Source of the DNA: Clostridia bacterium
GTDB lineage: Bacteria; Bacillota; Clostridia; Christensenellales; Aristaeellaceae
Direction of reading: 5' to 3'
Assembly: GCA_017431005.1 (NCBI GenBank)
Contig: JAFRLY010000032.1
Span: 21,328 to 85,327 of the forward strand
Length of the DNA stretch: 64,000 nt
Shown: positions 60,850 through 64,000 of the stretch, in pieces
Layout: every line of letters starts with the position of its first letter
Numbering within the stretch: the first letter of the stretch is position 1
The notes under the pieces: generated by a model
Database searches by the model: none
The model's input: the letters and a program-made list of their open reading frames with translations, nothing else
What the model was told of the DNA's origin: nothing
Translations under genes and position numbers: made by a program

Positions 60850-60878
60850 ATTTTATCCGGGGCTTTTCCCGTGAACAA
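60850..60878 (-). promoter_or_regulatory. Promoter of the importer operon
   Basis: On the minus strand TTGTTC (60878-60873) and TAAAAT (60855-60850) with 17-base spacing, 32 bases before the permease start. The poor -35 suits an activator-dependent promoter. Confidence 0.6.
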
Positions 60879-60900
60879 TTCCACAAATTGAAGCATTTAC

Positions 60901-60941
60901 CCGGACAAATTTAAGGATTGTCCGGAAAGCCATGGACAAAT
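60901..60941. promoter_or_regulatory. Shared operator between importer and hydrolase genes
   Basis: CCGGACAA (60901-60908) and TTGTCCGG (60918-60925) form a perfect inverted repeat with a 9-base centre. The half-site GGACAAAT recurs in direct orientation at 60934-60941, 31 bases (three helical turns) from the first copy at 60903. The element lies upstream of both divergent promoters and is a likely site for the AraC-type regulator. Confidence 0.6.
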
Positions 60942-60962
60942 ATTTCCCATACCTGTTAAAAT
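60933..60962 (+). promoter_or_regulatory. Promoter of the GH106-like gene
   Basis: TGGACA (60933-60938) and TAAAAT (60957-60962), 18 bases apart. The -35 overlaps the third GGACAAAT half-site. Confidence 0.55.
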
Positions 60963-61036
60963 GTCAGCAGAAAAGCCGGGCCTCCGCCCGGCATGCGCGC
61001 AGTCATCCGATTTTTATAAAAAAGGAAGGAAACATC

Positions 61037-63676
61037 ATGAACAGAACCATTCAGGCCCTGCTGGAAAACCGGGAGGACAACCACATTCTGCCTTTCTTCT
61101 GGCAGCACGGGGAATCGGAAGCCACCCTGCGGGAAATGATGGCCGCCATTCACGGGGCAAACTGCCGGGCGGTCTGCGTGGAAAGCCGGCCGCATCCGGA
61201 TTTCTGCGGTCCCAAATGGTGGCAGGATATGGACGTGATCCTGGACGAGGCCCGGAAGCGGGATATGAAGGTCTGGATTCTGGACGACAGCCATTTCCCG
61301 ACGGGCTTCGCCAACGGCGCCCTGGAGGGCAGGCCGGACAGCCTCTGCCGGCAGAGTGTTTTCCTCAATTCCCTTTCCCTGCCCGCGGAAGGCGGCGCCA
61401 TCCGCGTCAACCTGCGGGAGCAGGAGCTGCTGAAGGCTCCCACCCGGGTCGCCTCCAATCCGATGGAAGCCAGATTCTTCAACCAGCCGCCGGCCCGCGT
61501 CTTTGACGACGACCGGGTGCTCCGGGTCTTCCTGCGGCAGGGAGAGACCGAAACGGATCTGACGGACCGGCTGGACGGGGAGATTCTGTCCTTTGACAAG
61601 CCGGATGGCGTGGCCGAGCTCCGGGTGCTGGTCATCAGCCGGAACGCCGGCTTCCACCGGAACTACATCAACATGACCCAGGCGGACGGCGTCCGCGTGC
61701 TGATCGATGCGGTTTACGAGCCCCACTGGCAGCACTACGCGGCGGACTTCGGCAAAACCATCGCGGGCTTCTTCTCCGACGAGCCGGAGCTGGGCAACGG
61801 CTTCCTGTACGACAAGGGCAACCAGCTCGGCATCCGCCAGGATCTTCCCTGGGGGAAGGAGCTGGAGGAGGCGCTGCCGAAGGTGATGGGAGACAGCTGG
61901 GCCCGGGACCTGCAGCGGCTGTGGGAGGAGGATACCGCTCCCGAAACCGCCCGGGTCCACGCCCTGTACATGGACTGCCTGACCCGGCTGGTGCAGAAAA
62001 ATTTCTCCGAACAGCTGGGAGACTGGTGCCGGGAGCACGGTGTCATGTACATCGGCCACGTCATTGAGGACGACGGCCATCACTGTCGGACCGGCTCCAG
62101 CCTCGGCCATTACTTCCGGGGTCTGGCCGGCCAGGATATGGCGGGTATTGACGATATCGGCGGGCAGGTTTATCCCCAGGGCGAGGATGAGCCCACCCTG
62201 ACCCCCATGCGCTTCCCCCGGGACGGCGTCTTCTTCCATTACGGCTTGGGCAAGCTGGGCCAGAGCGCTGCCGCACTGGAGCCCCGGAAGGCCGGGCGCG
62301 CCATGTGCGAGATTTTCGGCAACTACGGCTGGGAGGAAGGCCTCCGGCTGGAAAAATATCTGGCGGACCATTTCCTCGTCCGGGGCATCAACTACTTTGT
62401 GCCCCACGCTTTCACCGGGCTGGAATTCCCGGATCCGGACTGCCCGCCCCACTTCTACGCCCACGGCCATAATCCCGAATACCGGCATTTCGGCCGGATC
62501 ATCACCTATATGAACCGGGCCGCCACCCTGACCTCCAGCGGGCGGCACCGGGTTCCCGCCGCGATCCTGTACCACGGCGAGGCGGAATGGTGCGACCCGC
62601 AGGCCATGGCCTTTGAGCAGCCCGGGCGCCGGCTGTACGACAACCAGATTGATTACCATGTGATGTCCGCCGATTTCCTGGCGGACCCGGCGCTCTGCCG
62701 CACGGAGGGGAACGGCACCTTCTCCGTCAGCGGGCAGACCTATCAGGTCATGATCGTTCCCGGCTGCGCCAGCCTCTGCCGCGCCGCGGCTGAAAGCCTG
62801 AACCGGCTGGCGGAAGCGGGGGTGCCGGTATGCTTCGCGGAGCGGAAGCCGGCCTTCGTCAGCGAGACCGGCGTGCCGCTGCCCGCGGCCCTGGACCGCT
62901 GCCCCGTCGTTGCCCTGGACGATCTCGCAAAGACAGTTCGGGGGCTCGGCGTTCAGGCGCCCGTGATTCATCCGGCGCAGGCGCGGATCCGGCTGCTGGA
63001 AATCCTGGGCGACACACGCCTGGTCATGCTCGTCAACGAGGACGCGGAAGTCTGGACCGGCACCCTCCGGCTGCCGGAGCCCATGGAGAAAGCCTTCCTG
63101 TACGACGCCTTTGAAAACCGCTGCCTGCCGGCGGAGCGGGACGGGGAGGACTTCCGGCTCACCCTGGAGCCGCTGAAGCCGCTCTTCCTGGTTTCCGGCC
63201 CCTGCGGCGCGCCGCTGTACACCGCCCCGAAGGCCGGGAAGGAGATTCCCCTGGCGGGCTGGCAGCGCTCCCTTTGCGAAGGCGCGGAATATCCGCGCTT
63301 CTCTGAGCCCGTGCCCGCGGCTGTTCCGGACGGGCAGCAGGTCGCGGACGAAAACCCGGAATTCTCAGGCTTCGTGCGGTATGACTGCCGCTTCACGCTG
63401 GACGCTGATCAGCCGCTGCTGCTTGAGATCGCCGACGCCTCCGAGGGCGTCGAGGTCTTCCTGAACGGGGAGAGCGCCGGCATTCAGATCGCGCCGCCCT
63501 TCGGCTGGACCCTGCAGGGCCGGGCCGGGGAAAACGAGCTGCGCATTGAGGTTGCCACCACGCTGGAGCGGGAATGCTACCCGCTGCTGCAGGGCTACCG
63601 GAAAATGCTGGCTCAGGTGCCCTCCTGCCCCAGCGGCCTGACCGGAAAGGTCACCCTCTCCGAAATCATTGCCTGA
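61037..63676 (+). CDS. Glycoside hydrolase, GH106-like (alpha-L-rhamnosidase type)
   Basis: The 879-residue protein has a start (MNRTIQALLENREDNHILPFF) preceded by AAGGAAGGAAA; an upstream open frame lacks a ribosome site. The N-terminal part reads VWILDDSHFPTGFANGALEG, split here as VWILDDSHFPTG and FANGALEG, which I associate with GH106-like rhamnosidases. FFSDEPELGNGF supplies likely catalytic acids. The last 150 residues are a GH2-like beta-sandwich (VEVFLNGESAGI, GENELRIEV). There is no signal peptide, so it acts inside the cell on imported oligosaccharide, which fits its position divergent from the importer. GH106 proper is longer, so the family call is tentative. Confidence 0.68.
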   Translation: MNRTIQALLENREDNHILPFFWQHGESEATLREMMAAIHGANCRAVCVESRPHPDFCGPKWWQDMDVILDEARKRDMKVWILDDSHFPTGFANGALEGRPDSLCRQSVFLNSLSLPAEGGAIRVNLREQELLKAPTRVASNPMEARFFNQPPARVFDDDRVLRVFLRQGETETDLTDRLDGEILSFDKPDGVAELRVLVISRNAGFHRNYINMTQADGVRVLIDAVYEPHWQHYAADFGKTIAGFFSDEPELGNGFLYDKGNQLGIRQDLPWGKELEEALPKVMGDSWARDLQRLWEEDTAPETARVHALYMDCLTRLVQKNFSEQLGDWCREHGVMYIGHVIEDDGHHCRTGSSLGHYFRGLAGQDMAGIDDIGGQVYPQGEDEPTLTPMRFPRDGVFFHYGLGKLGQSAAALEPRKAGRAMCEIFGNYGWEEGLRLEKYLADHFLVRGINYFVPHAFTGLEFPDPDCPPHFYAHGHNPEYRHFGRIITYMNRAATLTSSGRHRVPAAILYHGEAEWCDPQAMAFEQPGRRLYDNQIDYHVMSADFLADPALCRTEGNGTFSVSGQTYQVMIVPGCASLCRAAAESLNRLAEAGVPVCFAERKPAFVSETGVPLPAALDRCPVVALDDLAKTVRGLGVQAPVIHPAQARIRLLEILGDTRLVMLVNEDAEVWTGTLRLPEPMEKAFLYDAFENRCLPAERDGEDFRLTLEPLKPLFLVSGPCGAPLYTAPKAGKEIPLAGWQRSLCEGAEYPRFSEPVPAAVPDGQQVADENPEFSGFVRYDCRFTLDADQPLLLEIADASEGVEVFLNGESAGIQIAPPFGWTLQGRAGENELRIEVATTLERECYPLLQGYRKMLAQVPSCPSGLTGKVTLSEIIA

Positions 63677-63688
63677 TCCGGCATTCGG

Positions 63689-63731
63689 GAGCCGTTCCCC
63701 TGTTCTCCGCAGAGCAGGGGACGGCTCTTTT
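63689..63731 (+). terminator. Terminator of the GH106-like gene
   Basis: GAGCCG-T-TCCCCTG (63689-63702) pairs with CAGGGGA-CGGCTC (63715-63727) with one bulged T, followed by TTTT. Confidence 0.8.
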
Positions 63732-63781
63732 CCGATTCACCGGATTCCGGCTGCTTTTTTCTTTTTTTACCAGATTTGACC

Positions 63782-63810
63782 TTTACAATCCGGACATTTT
63801 TTCCTATGAT
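63782..63810 (+). promoter_or_regulatory. Promoter-like element in the gene-free right end
   Basis: TTTACA (63782-63787) and TATGAT (63805-63810) are 17 bases apart, each matching 5 of 6 consensus bases, in an AT-rich stretch. Confidence 0.55.
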
Positions 63811-63816
63811 AGCAGC

Positions 63817-63945
63817 AGACAAAAAAAGCCGGAGCACATGAAAAGCATCTGCCCTCTCAGAGGGCAATGTCATTAAGATAAATACATTGCGCGAAGGGCA
63901 AAGGGGACTGACTATCAGAAAATGATGGTCAGTTCTTCTTTTTCC
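63817..63945 (+). ncRNA. Candidate structured small RNA or leader
   Basis: A transcript from the promoter at 63782 would start near 63817. It contains GCCCTC/GAGGGC (63851-63865), GCAATGT/ACATTGC (63864-63890), and a closing terminator ACTGACTATCA/TGATGGTCAGT (63907-63933, loop GAAAA, one G-U pair) followed by TCTTCTTTTT. The first two helices compete, because GCCCT can also pair with AGGGC at 63895-63899. A 12-codon ORF (MKSICPLRGQCH) starts at 63838 with a weak ribosome site. No known RNA family was recognised. An attenuated leader for a gene beyond 64000 or the end of a mobile element are the alternatives. Confidence 0.45.
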
Positions 63946-64000
63946 AGGGGACAGACAGCAATGTGGGCATACTAAACAAACAGATGCTTTCATCTGCTAA
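63946..64000. other. Gene-free right edge of the window
   Basis: No convincing coding sequence begins here. The minus-strand frame across 63613-63993 crosses the GH106 terminator and the hairpins and is rejected as a gene. The base composition is distinctly lower in GC than the rest of the window. Confidence 0.5.

Noticed and set aside
63613-63993. Minus-strand frame of 126 codons at the right edge
   Set aside because: It runs through the GH106 terminator and the hairpin region and has no ribosome site or recognisable domain.

Overview
The window looks like chromosomal DNA of an anaerobic, GC-rich member of the Clostridia (Bacillota), probably a gut or rumen lineage. The markers are a SCIFF peptide with its radical SAM maturase, a typical rpsF-ssb-rpsR operon, PepF, a NusG/LoaP-type antiterminator ahead of a capsule operon, a YesMN-like two-component system with an LplABC-like importer, and an anaerobic sulfatase-maturase-type enzyme. 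No rRNA, tRNA or CRISPR array was seen. Species cannot be named from the sequence alone.

Layout. Positions 1-6317 (minus) hold the end of a surface-glycan cluster: a DUF2142 membrane protein cut by the window edge, a flippase, a GT2 glycosyltransferase and an O-antigen-ligase-like protein. Positions 6.5-16 kb carry housekeeping genes: PepF (plus), then GtrA, an Mbeg1-like hydrolase, FtsK/SpoIIIE, a secreted DUF3298-like protein and an ABC exporter (minus). Positions 16.2-20.5 kb (plus) hold scfA-scfB with a terminator between them, a PLP decarboxylase, and rpsF-ssb-rpsR, whose promoter lies inside the preceding terminator. FtsH (minus) follows.

Positions 22.6-44.3 kb (minus) form one 18-gene exopolysaccharide operon. 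It starts with a promoter, a leader of about 190 nt and a NusG/LoaP-like antiterminator, and ends at a 26-bp perfect palindrome. It encodes a WbpM-type dehydratase, a membrane-anchored aminotransferase that appears to be a domain fusion, a phosphoglycosyl transferase, three glycosyltransferases, Wzx, Wzy, two acyltransferases, and all five steps (WbpA-B-E-D-I type) towards a UDP-2,3-diacetamido-uronic acid. Second copies of the oxidoreductase and aminotransferase are also present.

Positions 44.3-46.8 kb form a small accessory island: an XRE regulator, an ImmA/IrrE-like protease and a DUF1492-like sigma-region-4 protein on minus, divergent from a YefM-YoeB toxin-antitoxin pair and a 47-aa acidic ORF on plus. 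Positions 46.8-54.3 kb hold an AlkZ-related protein, a GH43 enzyme, a dienelactone hydrolase, a radical SAM maturase with a SEC-C tail, an ABC exporter and a Ca2+/Na+ antiporter. Positions 54.4-63.7 kb are a carbohydrate-uptake locus: response regulator, histidine kinase, solute-binding protein and two permeases on minus, divergent from a GH106-like glycoside hydrolase on plus, with a shared palindromic operator. The last 270 bases have no convincing gene but contain a promoter-like element, three possible hairpins and a terminator, consistent with a small structured RNA or a leader.
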